Origin: Adineta steineri
Lineage: Eukaryota; Rotifera; Eurotatoria; Adinetida; Adinetidae
NCBI GenBank assembly: GCA_905250115.1
Contig: CAJNOI010000016.1
Location: forward strand, 236,184-300,183
Direction of reading: 5' to 3'
DNA length: 64,000 nt
Shown: positions 10,251 to 21,938 of the stretch, one piece after another
How the letters are laid out: the number at the start of each line of letters is the position of its first letter
Position numbering within the stretch: the first letter of the stretch is position 1
Notes under the pieces: generated by a model
Database searches by the model: none
Told to the model about the DNA's origin: nothing
The model's input: only the letters and a program-made list of their open reading frames with translations
Position numbers and translations under genes: made by a program

Positions 10251-11246
10251 ATTTTTCTGATATTAAGATAATTCTCTCACTCCAAACAAGTAAATACATA
10301 AACCAGTAAATTTAATCTTTGATAAGTCATAGTGATTAATTCAAAAAAGTATTAAGCGCTTGTTAAAACCTAAACGATATTTGAACATAGCAAAGCATAT
10401 CTTCGTCTATAAAAATTATTATTATTCATTGATATTGTTCTATCTATTAATAATGAAACATTCTAAGATTATGATTATAGTATAATCAAATTCAACTGTA
10501 AACAGTTAGAATAAATCAAAAAAAAAAGATTAACTGCGCCATAATAAATCTTTTACAATCAAATATGTTCATCTTGTGTCATGCATAGCATAAAAATGCT
10601 TTAATTGTAAGAATGCACTTGAAATATTACATCAATATGATAAAAATATTCAATAAAATATTATTTAATTAACATGATGAATTCTCGGAAAGAAAAGAAT
10701 ATGATAAGAAAGCTTTAATATTCCAGTATTCGATATAAAATTCCGTACTTTCTTAAGTAAATTTATCAAATATTAATTCATATTTTTATGCCTGAAAAAT
10801 AATACTTGTTAATCTGCATAACTGAAATATTCTACATAAAAATAAAAGAAATAATTATATATTTATCATTCAAGAATAGTTTATTTACAAAAGTTTAAAA
10901 GATCATTTTACCTGGTATATTTTTTTATTATTAAATCTTCAATTTGATTATAAATAAATAACTTCAAACGTATATTCAATGCAGTGATTCGGTAAATCTT
11001 CTAAAGAGAAGATATTATTCATGCATGAATATTTTCAAATGCAAAAATTTTTTATAATAATGTCAAAACACTTTATAATTTTATCTCTCTTTTCGCACAT
11101 CTCTTAAGTTTAATTATAAACGATTTTTAATTAATAAGTTAGAAAATAAAAGATCAAATGAATTATAAACATCGATTTTTATTAATAATCAGTAGATATA
11201 TCTGGCGGGTATCCTATTTGCTTGTTCATCTTACCGATATACGTCT
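10251..11246. other. AT-rich intergenic spacer
   Basis: About 1 kb of very AT-rich sequence. No coding, RNA or repeat feature is recognised. Confidence 0.5.
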
Positions 11247-11894
11247 ATGTTACTCTTTTCATTGTCACTTTCACTTCAAATTCTAATAAATCATCAAAAA
11301 TTAATCATCATTTCATCATTTAGTTTTATTACTAATAAAAATATTCAATTGATTATTCAAATTGATCGATTTGATTTGATTCTTATGATTTATTCATTAT
11401 CAAATTCAATTACTTGCTTAAATAAACAAAATTTTAATCAAAATTCACATGATATTAATAAAAAAACTAAATTGCTACATCGTTTAATACAAAGTTCAAC
11501 TGATATAACAACAAATAATCATTATTCATGTGTAAATCGAGATAATTCTCAAAGAAATAGTGATGCTATTCGTATAGAGAGTGCTCTTATGACAAGTGAC
11601 TATTCTCATTCAATAGTACATGTATCACAATCAATTACAAATATTAATATAAATAAAACAATAGATTTAATAAAACGAAATGGAGCTGGAGATGAAATTC
11701 TTTGTTTACATTCCGATGATAAACAAATCCAAATTTCTCCTATAACAGATAATAATCAGTATTTAACACTTGAACAAGTACCAATATATAATCGACGAAC
11801 AGTACAATTTACATCTAAACAATTGATTTTCATAAGTTTTAGTGTATTTCTATTCGTTATTTTACTATGTTTAACAACGAGTTTTTTTCTTTAG
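11247..11894 (+). CDS. Hypothetical tail-anchored membrane protein
   Basis: A single uninterrupted 215-codon frame. The N-terminal 45 residues are hydrophobic (LLFSLSLSLQILI) but Asn/Lys-rich in places, and a second ATG at 11385 is an equally reasonable start. The middle is Ser/Asn/Thr-rich with no recognised domain. The last 25 residues form a strong transmembrane segment (LIFISFSVFLFVILLCLTTS) running to the stop codon, as in tail-anchored proteins of the ER or mitochondrial outer membrane. A PIYNRRTVQFTSK basic stretch precedes it. No family is recognised and there is no intron to support the gene, so the prediction is moderate only. Confidence 0.45.
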   Translation: MLLFSLSLSLQILINHQKLIIISSFSFITNKNIQLIIQIDRFDLILMIYSLSNSITCLNKQNFNQNSHDINKKTKLLHRLIQSSTDITTNNHYSCVNRDNSQRNSDAIRIESALMTSDYSHSIVHVSQSITNININKTIDLIKRNGAGDEILCLHSDDKQIQISPITDNNQYLTLEQVPIYNRRTVQFTSKQLIFISFSVFLFVILLCLTTSFFL

Positions 11895-12304
11895 TAAAAT
11901 TCTACAAGAATAGCTTATCAATTCCGGGGTTTTCTTTCTACTTGATGATACATACATTTATCACTATTCTCAAAGTTTATTTATTTAAGTAGATAGAAAG
12001 GAAAAGGAAAACTAATTAAGATGACTGAAGATCAGATCATATTTCATATACATAAATTAATTTCGTAAGTAAATAAACTAGAATTGATTGATAATATTAA
12101 AAGACGGAAAAGAAAATCAATGCATGCCAAATAATAACTTATTTATAATGATTGCATGAGATGTCACTATGACGTCGATCTATTTATTTAATTATAAAAA
12201 AGCGGTAGACGAGAAAATGACACTTGATTATGTCATAATCATAATAATAAAAAAAAAGAAGAAAACTGACAACATCTATATAAGAAAGAAATCAAATATT
12301 AAAT
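11895..12304. other. Convergent intergenic spacer
   Basis: About 410 bp between the 3' ends of the tail-anchored candidate (+) and the GPCR (-). AT-rich, no feature recognised. Confidence 0.5.
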
Positions 12305-13715
12305 TTATTTTTTCAAATAATATTCTTTAAAACGTTCTCGAAACATATTCGATGATAAATAATAAAAAATTAAATTAACAGAATGTGTTATTAATAATGG
12401 AATAATAGAAAGATAATTCATAGCTTGCCATAGTTTTCTCTTCTGATCATCATTGGCATATGCTTGAATCATAATTGTTGTTATACAATTTGGTAATGTA
12501 CAAAGAATAAAACAAATTGATATAGCCAATAAACTTATGGTTATTTGAAATTGTACACACATTTTTTGAGAATTTGATGGCGATGGCGAAATACATCTTG
12601 TAGATATTGAATTTTCATGTTTTAGAGTTAAAGATAATTGTCCATGTTCTAAGACTGTTGTTGTTGTGGTTTCACTTGAATTAACTGATTGATCACCGGT
12701 TAATAATAGTTTCTCTGATAGAGGATCGATTTGATTTGATTGCCAATCAGCTAAAATAAAAAAGAAATATTATATTTAGAAGTAAATTCATTGTTTGATA
12801 ATACTTACAATTTGAATTAAGTAGATTAGTCATTTTTTTATTATCATTAATCGATACAAATACTTTTGTGGATTTATCGGACATTTGTGCTGAACATTTT
12901 CTTGTTACTGTATGTTTATGTTGATTATTTGATGGTAAAATTGATTTTTTCATATCATATTTTTTTTTCATATTTGTTTTATTTTGACAAACACTAATAA
13001 CAATAAATATATTACATATTGTTATTATTGTAAATGGNNNNNNNNNNNNNNNNNNNNNNNNNNNNNNNNNNNNNNNNNNNNNNNNNNNNNNNNNNNNNNN
13101 NNNNNNNNNNNNNNNNNNNNNNNNNNNNNNNNNNNNNACAATATTTAAACGTGAATAATTCTTATCATACCAATTATAATGTCTTGGACTACATCCACCT
13201 TTTGGACCAATTGTATAACCAAATAAATAATGTGAATTAACAATTGAAAAAATAATTATAACAGCAAAACAAACATTTTTTGATAAATTTGTTGTACAAT
13301 TTTGACGATACATTGATATACATGATGTAGCAACAAGACGATCAATAGATAAACATGCTAATAAACCAGCTGAGATTTGACAAGATAAATAATTTAAAAA
13401 AATTATTATTTTACATGATAAAACATGCATATTAAGAATATAAATTTCTAATGTTAGTAATAATAAAAGTGATGCTGTAACAACAACGTAAATTGTATCG
13501 AATATAGCTATAAATATAAAATACCATTTTGATGATGATCGAGCATAGATACGAGATTGAAATATTTTTATACATGCCCAATTTGAAATTGGACAAAAAA
13601 ATATAATGAATGGACATACAATACGTAATGACCAAATAGATAAACGAAGAAGCATTTGTGCTGCATCGTTTGTACTATCTGATGTTCCGTTTGTATTAGT
13701 TTCATTAATACTCAT
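12305..13715 (-). CDS. Rhodopsin-like (class A) GPCR, interrupted by an assembly gap
   Basis: Two minus-strand exons, 13715-12809 and 12750-12305, joined at a phase-1 GTAAGT/TTTAG intron. The N-terminus carries glycosylation-type Asn sites (SINETNTNGTSD). Hydrophobic helices follow, with a conserved TM3 Cys (LSCKIIIFLNYLSCQ) and a DRL motif (CLSIDRLVATSC) where class A receptors have DRY. An ECL2 Cys lies in GPKGGCSPRHYNW. The gap of 100 Ns (13038-13137) removes the TM4-TM5 connection. A long intracellular loop 3 of about 130 residues follows, then TM6 (ICFILCTLPNCITTIM) and TM7 with NLIFYY in place of NPxxY and an FRERFKEYYLKK tail. These features are characteristic of peptide-type class A receptors; the ligand cannot be inferred. 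Confidence 0.85.
13038..13137. other. Assembly gap (100 N) inside the GPCR
   Basis: Exactly 100 N, a conventional placeholder length, so the true size is unknown and reading-frame continuity across it is not evidence. Confidence 0.95.
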
Positions 13716-16314
13716 AATCTAGAATAATCATATAACATGTAAGTAGAAATATTTGGTATATCGTTTTCTGAATTTGATTATGATAAGAGAAATCATTCTG
13801 TTATCTTCTATATTTATATTCTCTTCCTATTGGTATTTACATCATTTTATTCATTTCCTTAGCTAAATAATACATTGACTTACCTGTTTCTTTACCTTTC
13901 TCAAGTCTTCCATTAATTCATCATGTTAAATTAGTTAGCCTACTTAGTTTCGAGTCAATTCGATTCCTACGGGAAATGATGACTTTTGCATGTTTTCTAT
14001 ATGAGTGTAGACAACAAATATAGTATGTCATAACGTCATGCGGAGGTCATATGAATACAATGAATATAGTAGTAAGATTACAGTCAAAATCAAGACTGCT
14101 GGATATAGACATATTTCTAACGTGATTATTACAGAATAGATGAGATTTCTAAAAAAAGTTACTGTCTCAAGTTTAATTCAACACAATATAATGACATTAA
14201 TACACAAGAGAAAATAGGAAAAAAAAGAGAATAAGAAAGCAAAGGCGTAAATTATTATCTGACAGTGTTTTTTAGAAAAGGGAGTGTTACTTTTTTGTTG
14301 CTTTCTCTCTCTCTCTTTTCTTCTTCTTCTTCTTTTTTTTTTCTTGATTTCTTTCTATTATCTATCAGTTTACTTTGTCTTTTACTAAAGCATTTATTTT
14401 CTTTTCAGTAAATATGTCAACTGATTGGATTTAGTCCTATTCATTTGGTTTTCTCAAGTACACACCAAAAAGAAAAAGGATATAGAATTGAATGTATTCT
14501 TAAGAGAAACTAAGTGAATCTATATACATATTTCTTTCTCATAATAGTAAATAAGAAGAATTTGAAAGCGTAAATACCATACTAGTTCCATTCATTCTTA
14601 TTCTCTCTCTCTCTCCGGTTATTATTATGTGTTTTTTTTATGTAGTAAAACGAAGGAAATTTAGTTACTGATAAGAGTTTTCCGGATAAAATTAGAAAAA
14701 ACATAATTCTTGTAAAATAGGAAAAGAGAAAAATAATCTTTTAATGTGTTTTTGACAATTGAAAAAAAATTTATATTTACTATGAATAGCAGCCAATATA
14801 ATCTTTTTTTGTAGAGTACATTCGAGGGCGTATCACATATGCATTTTTCTAATTGAAAAATGATGAGAAAGTCAGGAAACTACATTATCATCTTAGCAAA
14901 ACACTATTTTATTAGAAAATAAAAAATTTAATCAATGTACCATAAAGATTTAATTTATATAGCAAAAAAAAAGAATCAAAAGGACTTCCTTTTCTTTCTT
15001 GTTCATTTATAAGTTAAAATTTAATTACTTCGTATATTTCTTAACGTATGAAAATATAATCAGAATTAAAAAAAAAATTATATTCTTTTTCAATGTCTAT
15101 GATTCGAGGAAAATTTATAAAATTATCTTATGATATTTAGAAAGTGACATGTCTGATCTTTTTACTAAACGTTACGACTAAAGTAAAAAATATACAGATT
15201 AACTATAGCACTGAACAGCATGATAATTTTTTTTCCTGTCACATAAAGATCTTTTGATCCTTTCTGGTAAAGTACATGATCTATTAAAAGGAATCAAAAT
15301 TTATCATAAAACTTGGTTGCGATCACTTTGATATGGAACGAATGATAATATATTTATTTTTTTAACCCCGAAAAAAATAATCGCTAGCTTTCTATTTAGT
15401 CAAGAGAAAAATGACAGCAATAAGATCAAATTATAGAGTTGACGAAGTATATATGTTTCCGATTTTTAATACAGGGAAAATTCATTGCTTTTTAAATATA
15501 TTAATATTAGTCTGATTTCTTTTAAAAGCACATTATTGTTACCGTACATATCTAATTCTGATAGACTGTTGACGTCAATGAATATTATTGTGTAATAAAA
15601 AGAAGTCATATTGAGGTCATAGTTTGTCATGTTCGAAGTTATTTTTAAATGTGATTTTAAAAAATGATTGAGTTTTTGTAGGTATTCTTGTATTTATTAA
15701 TAAAAATAATTTTGGTTAAATATCATAAATTAGTTGTCCCTCGATCTTAACATTATGAATAATATTGAAATTCTATGATAATTTTATATTTCTATTAAGA
15801 TGGTATATACTAAATTGATATTTTATTCACTCTCTGTATAGGTGGCATTACATACAGTGTAATGATCGCATTATGTAGAGCATAATAATGTAGTGATACT
15901 TTAATAAACAATATACACTTTGTGTAAATGAAATATTTACTCAAGAAACCTGTACTTCAAAATAGAAAAGAGTCATACATCATATAAAACGGTTGATTTG
16001 AAACTTATAATAAATTCCTTGTTTTTAATCTTATATATACTCGATTTAATTTTCTTTAAATATCTAATCCAGTGTCTTGTTTATTATAAAATTTCTGTAT
16101 GGTAATGAATTGATTCTACACAATAGTTGCTATAAGGATAATTATACCTCATATAAAAGTTCTATCACGTCTGAACACTTAGAGGAATTCTGTTTAGCGG
16201 AAGTCTATTAATATTCTAGGGCAAGAATTGGACCTACGTACTGTACACAGAAAAATACTATTGTTTCTTGTTAATAGAATTATATGATTTATTGTAATTT
16301 CTTCATTCATTTAG
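13716..16314. other. Gene-poor AT-rich region upstream of the GPCR
   Basis: No gene is recognised. It contains long pyrimidine tracts (14290-14345, 14600-14620) and one perfect CRE palindrome, TGACGTCA, at 15570-15577. The first few hundred bases should hold the GPCR promoter. Confidence 0.5.
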
Positions 16315-16710
16315 TGTGTTGAGAATCTACTTGATTATTTATTCCTCCGGCAAAAAAATAATTTTTGTCGGTACTTCAAATATATTGTCAATATATTACT
16401 ACATTTTTTCAAGAATTAATTACATATTCTGACAGTCTATGGAGTTTTCTAATACTTTGTAGTTACATTTTAGTTTACACTTTCAAATTAATGAAATAAA
16501 TTGAATGTAATGAACGCAATTTTATGGTTAGATTCTCAAGTATTTGATTTTGTTAAAGGCATCAAAATAGATTTTTCCTCATTAGAAAATTAGGTTTTTA
16601 AAAAAAAGTAATGATATATTCTGATAGCGGTTGAAATTCTTGATCTTCCTATATTTTGTTTGTCTATTTTCTTGCACTTATTGATCGATAGAATAATTGG
16701 AATATAATGA
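16315..16710. repeat. Left arm of a large inverted repeat
   Basis: Reverse-complement match to 17182-17569, roughly 75-80% by eye. Shared blocks include TATTGTCAATAT, ACATTTTTTCAA, GAGTTTTCTAATA, TTTAGTTTACACTT, AATGAACGCAATTT and TGGTTAGATTCT. Confidence 0.82.
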
Positions 16711-17181
16711 AGATATTCTCCATCGACAAAAGATGTTCAAATAGGATTCGAATTATTATTCAGTATAAAAATATATGGAATCACAGAGAATTCAAAGCTC
16801 TATCGGAATGCATAATTACTTGTGTATCTTTAATTAGAAGTGCGTCGACTGGGACCATATTTGTCTCTAATGAATTCATTCCATCAAAACTATCCCCTTT
16901 AGATCTTTCTTTAACTAATTCTAATTAGTGTTCAATTAACAGTTTAATTATTTCATCAATATATAAAAGAATTATTACAGTGTGAATCATTTGTTCTGAA
17001 TGTTTCTTTTTCTTCTATTCTATACATAGTCATTTTTTTTCATATTTTATTAATATCTCTTCAGCGATTAGTTAGGGACGAGTTTTTACCAGTTATGAAT
17101 GGTTCTAGTCGGAGGTAACTCCTTTAATTTGAAAAAATATATAACATACCAGATTTTTGCACTTGTCGACTGCGGATGTTT
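16711..17181. other. Spacer between inverted-repeat arms
   Basis: About 470 bp. A 73-codon frame at 16707-16928 is open but shows no recognisable family and is weakly supported. Confidence 0.4.
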
Positions 17182-17569
17182 TTGTTATGTTCTAATTACT
17201 TAGCCAATAAATAAGTACAAGAAAGTAGAGAAATATATGTAAAGGAAGATAGAATTTCAAGTGGTATTGGAATATATAATTTATTTAAGAAAAAGTAATT
17301 ATCCAATGATGAAAAACTTATTTCGATGACATTAACAAAATCACATACTGAAGAATCTAACCATGAAATTGCGTTCATTGCATTCAATTTCTTTTAATAG
17401 TTTGTAAGTGTAAACTAAAACATAACTATACAAAATATTAGAAAACTCTATGGACTGTAAGAATATGTAATTCTTTTTTTTTGAAAAAATGTGATTTTAT
17501 ATTGACAATATAGTTGAAATACCGACTGAAACTATTTTTTTTTCGAAAATATACTCTAGTGACTAACAC
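17182..17569. repeat. Right arm of the large inverted repeat
   Basis: Pairs with 16315-16710. On the minus strand the arm holds a short open frame (17387-17196) beginning MNAMNAISWLDSSVCDFVN. The left arm holds a broken cognate (NAILWLDSQVFDFV then stop). This suggests the arms derive from a once-coding or strongly constrained sequence. Confidence 0.82.
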
Positions 17570-18541
17570 ATTTCATACCGCAGTGATAAAGATATAATTG
17601 TGAAAAATAATGTTCTAGTACAGAAAGTGTGAAGTTAATTTTCTGATTGCAACATTGAACACTTATTAAAACTCATTAAACAATATATAAGATATTAACA
17701 TAAAAAAAAAGAATAATAGATCTTTGTAGAATACACAAAAGTGACGACTAATATTTATTCAATAGACTTGATCTTTGAAGAAAAGCTTCAAATACAAAAC
17801 TATGATTAAATTCATACAAAGAGTAGACGTTACTCTATCAGAACATATAGTTATATCTGATACAATTATTTGAAATGCTTTACATTTATTCAGAAAATGC
17901 TCTCATAATTATTCATATGCTATTGAAACTTGTTAATAGATTTGTATATATTAATTCTGATTGTGTTAAAAGCTATTATATAATTAGAAACTTGAAAATT
18001 CAGATAAAACATGTTAGAATGAATGTCTTTTATGATTTTATATTTGCCATAGAAAAATTTATTGATCAATAAAATCACAATATAATCAGTAAAAAGTTAT
18101 TTTAAGTATTTTTAATATTAGAGAAAGAAAATGTAATTGAATCAGAATATTTTATTTCTCAATCTATAGCATAATAATAACATTCTTTTATAATCAAGCA
18201 CTACGAAGGTCTTGTTGACATGTTCCTACAAGATTTTCAGTTATTTTAAGATGAAAAGTAGAATAATTAATGCAATTTCAATAATGAAAAGAATTAAAAA
18301 ATGTCCGTAATATATATTTAGCTTATAAATTTAATTAACAAAAATATATTTTATTCAAAGGGTGTGAAATTTTGTCATTTCAGTTCTTTTATCTCATACA
18401 AAAATATCTTCAATAATTTATTGAAAAGAATTAGTTGAACTATTTTTATCAAAGTATTAACGATTAGTTAGAAATAAAAACTGACTTACTTAGGACATAC
18501 CAAAAGTAATGATACTAGCAATTTAATACCGTATAATAAAC
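17570..18541. other. AT-rich spacer
   Basis: Nothing recognised in about 970 bp. A 65-codon frame at 17875-18072 has no protein-like signature. Confidence 0.5.
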
Positions 18542-18545
18542 TTAA

Positions 18546-19143
18546 CCCTTTCGCTTCCCAGGTATCAAAAAAGCTACACCTGTTTTTTTATATTTCTCAT
18601 AATGTAATTCATAAAAATTAGTGCATAATCTTTTGAAAGGAAGTAATAGAGAGCGTTCTAGGATCTTTTCGAAATACATGTGCCATATACGCCGCTTTCA
18701 CATCTTCCATTCTACTTCTCTCTTCCTCTGGATATTATAATTCAAATGACAATGAAGAGCAAATCTTTATTAACTCCATTATTAGCACATATGCCTGTTA
18801 CTGGACCTAAAGAAAGGTGTGGATATTGCAGTACTAAAGCTCGTCCGACATTTAGTAACATAAAATGCAATTTTTGTGTTATTTCTTTATGTGTAAAACA
18901 GCATAAAAATTGTTTTTTGTTATTTCTTAAAAACACTGTATAAGTTTTGCAATTAATAAACTTCAACAGTTAAAACTGTCGTTCAGCCTAATAGAGTTCA
19001 ATGTAACTGATATTGCGTAAATCGACTAATCACTTGTGGGAACATATGAGATATGTCTAACATATACTCTTATGTCTAGAAGAAGCTAATTCAACGATTT
19101 ACTTGAATTCAATCCAACAAAAAATAATGCGGAAGCGAAAGGG
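18546..19143 (+). mobile_element. Internally deleted piggyBac transposon (598 bp, TTAA flanks)
   Basis: The element is bounded by TTAA at 18542-18545 and 19144-19147, the target duplication diagnostic of piggyBac. The ends are perfect 13-bp terminal inverted repeats, CCCTTTCGCTTCC on the left and GGAAGCGAAAGGG on the right. About 600 bp is far shorter than an autonomous piggyBac (about 2.4 kb). The DDE catalytic core has been lost and only the transposase 3' end remains. It is probably mobilised, if at all, by a full-length relative elsewhere. Confidence 0.9.
18680..18943 (+). pseudogene. Remnant of piggyBac transposase C-terminal zinc-binding domain
   Basis: The frame encodes HMPVTGPKERCGYCS followed by Cys pairs in CNFC and an SLCVKQHKNCFLLF ending. 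This matches the C-terminal cysteine-rich domain of piggyBac transposases (CxxC...CxxC..LCxxHxxxCF), which binds the transposon ends. No catalytic DDD core is present upstream. The retained domain is intact to its stop codon, so it could still encode a short DNA-binding peptide, though expression is unproven. Confidence 0.8.
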
Positions 19144-19147
19144 TTAA

Positions 19148-20190
19148 ACAAACTTTTTTTCTATACAATCTGATAGAAGAAAAAAAAATGCTCTATTTTT
19201 CTAAGCTATTTGATTATACTCTCACTAATTCATAATAATAAATTTTCGATAGGATCTGTTTTGTTTGTATACATACCGGTTGTATAAATACTAATCCGTA
19301 TTTTTTGAATAATTATTGACAAAAATAAGATAACAATCTGCGGATGCATTGAATCGTTTACTACATGTTTTTTTCTAATGTGATTTCTTAAAGCTTTTTA
19401 TTCAATTTTCTAACTGGCAGAAAAATAGTTTTTTTATGGGAAAACAAATCGGCACAAAATAGGGATTTTTTCACGAATTTCGTTAGAAAATTGTATTAGA
19501 CGCTTGACTGAAACATACATTATTTATTTAGTCTTTTCGTACTTTACGAATTTATACTTGATAACTAGAAAATTCATTGTACTTACAAAATGGTACATTA
19601 GAAAATTCTGGAATGTATTACTCGATATGTCTTCATCTCCTCTTTCCAACAGTAAAAATTACAGTTCTCTATCTTTCTTTAAGTTTACTATACGGTATTA
19701 AAGTGTTACTGTCATTAATCATTGGTATGCCTTAAGTACAATTAAAAACTTTTTGTAAACATAATATTTTTAATTGAATTGAATTTTGTCTCGTTCAGTT
19801 TTAAAAATGTGTAATTTATTTAAAATAATAACAGTTTTACGCTACATATATTTACTTCAAAAGTGTTATATTAGAAATTTCTTTTTTCTAAAGACAAGTT
19901 AAAAAAAGAATAATTATTTTTTCTTACAAATATTTCATTAACATTGCACTTTTCAATGTCAATACAGAAGATATCACAGTTCTATATTCAAAAATATATG
20001 ATAATAAAAGCATCGATAACGATGAACTATGAAATTTTTCTTATATAGATAGTAGATGAAGAATGATAACTGAAATTTTGATTTTTTTATTTGGTCATAA
20101 ACAAAGAACAGCCAAATATTTGTGAAAATAAACTTAAATCTGGATTGAAAACGAAAATAAACTTGTCGTCTCCGATTGATAAATAAGATT
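19148..20190. other. AT-rich spacer downstream of TYW3
   Basis: About 1 kb with no recognised gene or repeat. Confidence 0.5.
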
Positions 20191-20799
20191 TTATGTTGCT
20201 CCTAATTTCTTATTAACACATGAAGTAAATTTATCAATTTTTGTCATATTCGCAGTCATTTTTTCATTTGCAATCGATACAATTTTTGTTATATAATCTT
20301 GATCAACACATAATTCTCTTCCAATTACAATTGGTACTTCAAGTGCATGTGTTGAACGTACTGCAAGTGTAATTTTTCCTTGATTTGACATAACTAAACC
20401 GGAATTTCTATATCCACATTCAAGAGCAATATTAAGTAATACTTTTGCACATTCTAATGTTCGACATATAATATGTAAAATAAAAGCTTCAAATTTTATT
20501 GAAATCATATCAATTTCTTTTGGTCGTTGTTCTAAACAATCCAATATTGCATTTATATCTGCTTGTTCATGTGTAACATATAACCATTTACAATCACTTT
20601 TTGTTGATGATGTTACAACTGGTGATGAAGTAAAAACAATTGTTCGTCCGGAACATGATGAACTTGTATAATAATCATTATGATTATTAATTTGATGAAT
20701 TAAATTAACAATATAATCATCTATGGAATGTTTCCGTGATAAATCTTCTTTATCTTCTGCTAATGCATCGTGTTTCCATTGATCAAAATGTTTAGACAT
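20191..20799 (-). CDS. TYW3: tRNA wybutosine-synthesizing protein 3 (TYW3) homologue
   Basis: An intronless 202-residue protein. The family blocks are clear: an N-terminal FDQWKHDAL and DLSRKHSID (human FRKWKAQCL and DLSRKGSVD), TSSSCSGRTIVF (human TTSCCAGRILLL), WLYVTHEQAD, FEAFILHIICRTLECAKVL, GYRNSGLVMSNQGKITLAVR and STHALEVPIV. TYW3 is the SAM-dependent methyltransferase that N4-methylates the intermediate yW-86 in making wybutosine at position 37 of tRNA-Phe. Length is normal for the family (human about 259). Substrate and cofactor residues look intact. Confidence 0.93.
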   Translation of the reverse strand: MSKHFDQWKHDALAEDKEDLSRKHSIDDYIVNLIHQINNHNDYYTSSSCSGRTIVFTSSPVVTSSTKSDCKWLYVTHEQADINAILDCLEQRPKEIDMISIKFEAFILHIICRTLECAKVLLNIALECGYRNSGLVMSNQGKITLAVRSTHALEVPIVIGRELCVDQDYITKIVSIANEKMTANMTKIDKFTSCVNKKLGAT

Positions 20800-21034
20800 A
20801 TTTCTTATTTCTTTTAATCTCGTTTCGAATAAATGAAAATCTACAATTATTTATCTTCTTAATTGAATTTTTTTTAAATAAAAAGAAAAGAGAGAAAAAA
20901 ATACATATTGTTTCAGTTTTTTTGCTCTATGTCAACATTTCTATAAACTATACGATTGACAAAAAAAAATAAATACAAAAGAATATAGCTAATATCTTTC
21001 ATTTTCATTCAAAACTTAATTTAAATGTATATTA

Positions 21035-21764
21035 TTATTCAAAAGCGACACCGAGTAAAAAACCACCAATAAATGAAGATGTAATAGCTAAATTTGCTAC
21101 AGCAAAATGTTTTATCTAAAGATTATAAATAAAGAAAAAAACAGCAATGAATTTAAAATTAAATAAAACATACTGAATCAGTAATACTATTTGATGATTG
21201 ATCAACAAATGTTTCAATTTCTTCTCCATCTACATTAGTTGTAGTTGGAAGAGTTGTTCTTGCTGCACGTTGAATATGATTCAATTGTTGTTGTGCTGTA
21301 TCACGAAGTCGATCAAAATGAATATCAATATAACCAGATTGTGTGGCGATCTAAATTAAAAAAATAATTTATCATCATCATTAAAAATAAAAAGAAGCTT
21401 ACAGCTAAACCAAGAATTGATGCACCAATAGTGAATGCTACAGCTTTACTGGCTTTTGCAAAACAATATCCAGCTGCTCTAAAATATTGAGAAGGTGAAT
21501 ACAAATTGATTTATGTAAGTATTGAATATAACTTACATGCCTGAAAGGCCACCGACTGCAGCTTGTTTTTGTGGACTTAATTGAGTAAGTTCATAAAGAG
21601 CACGTTCCATAATTTGATGTGCATTGTGTTCGTCATTACCATTGTTGATAGGTGTGCCAACTAAAATTTATAGAAATAATAATTTTTTAATTTCTATTCT
21701 AGAACAAACCTGCACGAGATGGAATTATTGCAGGACTTCGAGATTTTTTATCTGATGAAGCCAT
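21035..21764 (-). CDS. FUNDC1: FUN14 domain-containing protein (FUNDC1/2-like)
   Basis: Five minus-strand exons, 21764-21710, 21660-21537, 21478-21403, 21350-21174 and 21115-21035, total 513 nt and 170 residues. The FUN14 signature is visible: QAAVGGLSGMAAGYCFAKAS, a hydrophobic helix (AFTIGASILGLAIATQSGYI), a DIHFDRLRD linker and a terminal SSFIGGFLLGVAF helix (human FVGGFLLGLAS). FUNDC proteins sit in the mitochondrial outer membrane; FUNDC1 recruits LC3 through a YxxL LIR motif in its N-terminal tail. Here the N-terminus (MASSDKKSRSPAIIPSRA...) has no clear YxxL LIR, so a mitophagy receptor role is uncertain and FUNDC2-like is equally possible. Confidence 0.88.
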
Positions 21765-21938
21765 TGAGAAAAAAAAATGAAAAAACTTTTTTTTGTCTAA
21801 AAAATGCAAATGATATTTTTGTAAAACTTATTCATGGAAATTATAAGAAAAAGAAAAAATTGGAACAAAAAAATTGGACGGAATTCATTATTTGTAAATG
21901 TAATATCAAATATAAATGTATCTGTATAATGAGATTAT

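Noticed and set aside
15570-15577. CRE palindrome TGACGTCA as a regulatory element
   Set aside because: A single 8-bp match about 1.9 kb from the nearest gene start; expected by chance often enough to be uninformative.
17875-18072. 65-codon frame as a gene
   Set aside because: I/K/N/Y-rich composition expected of AT-rich noncoding DNA and no recognisable motif.
18742-18966. Minus-strand open frame in the piggyBac element
   Set aside because: Antisense shadow of the zinc-domain frame.
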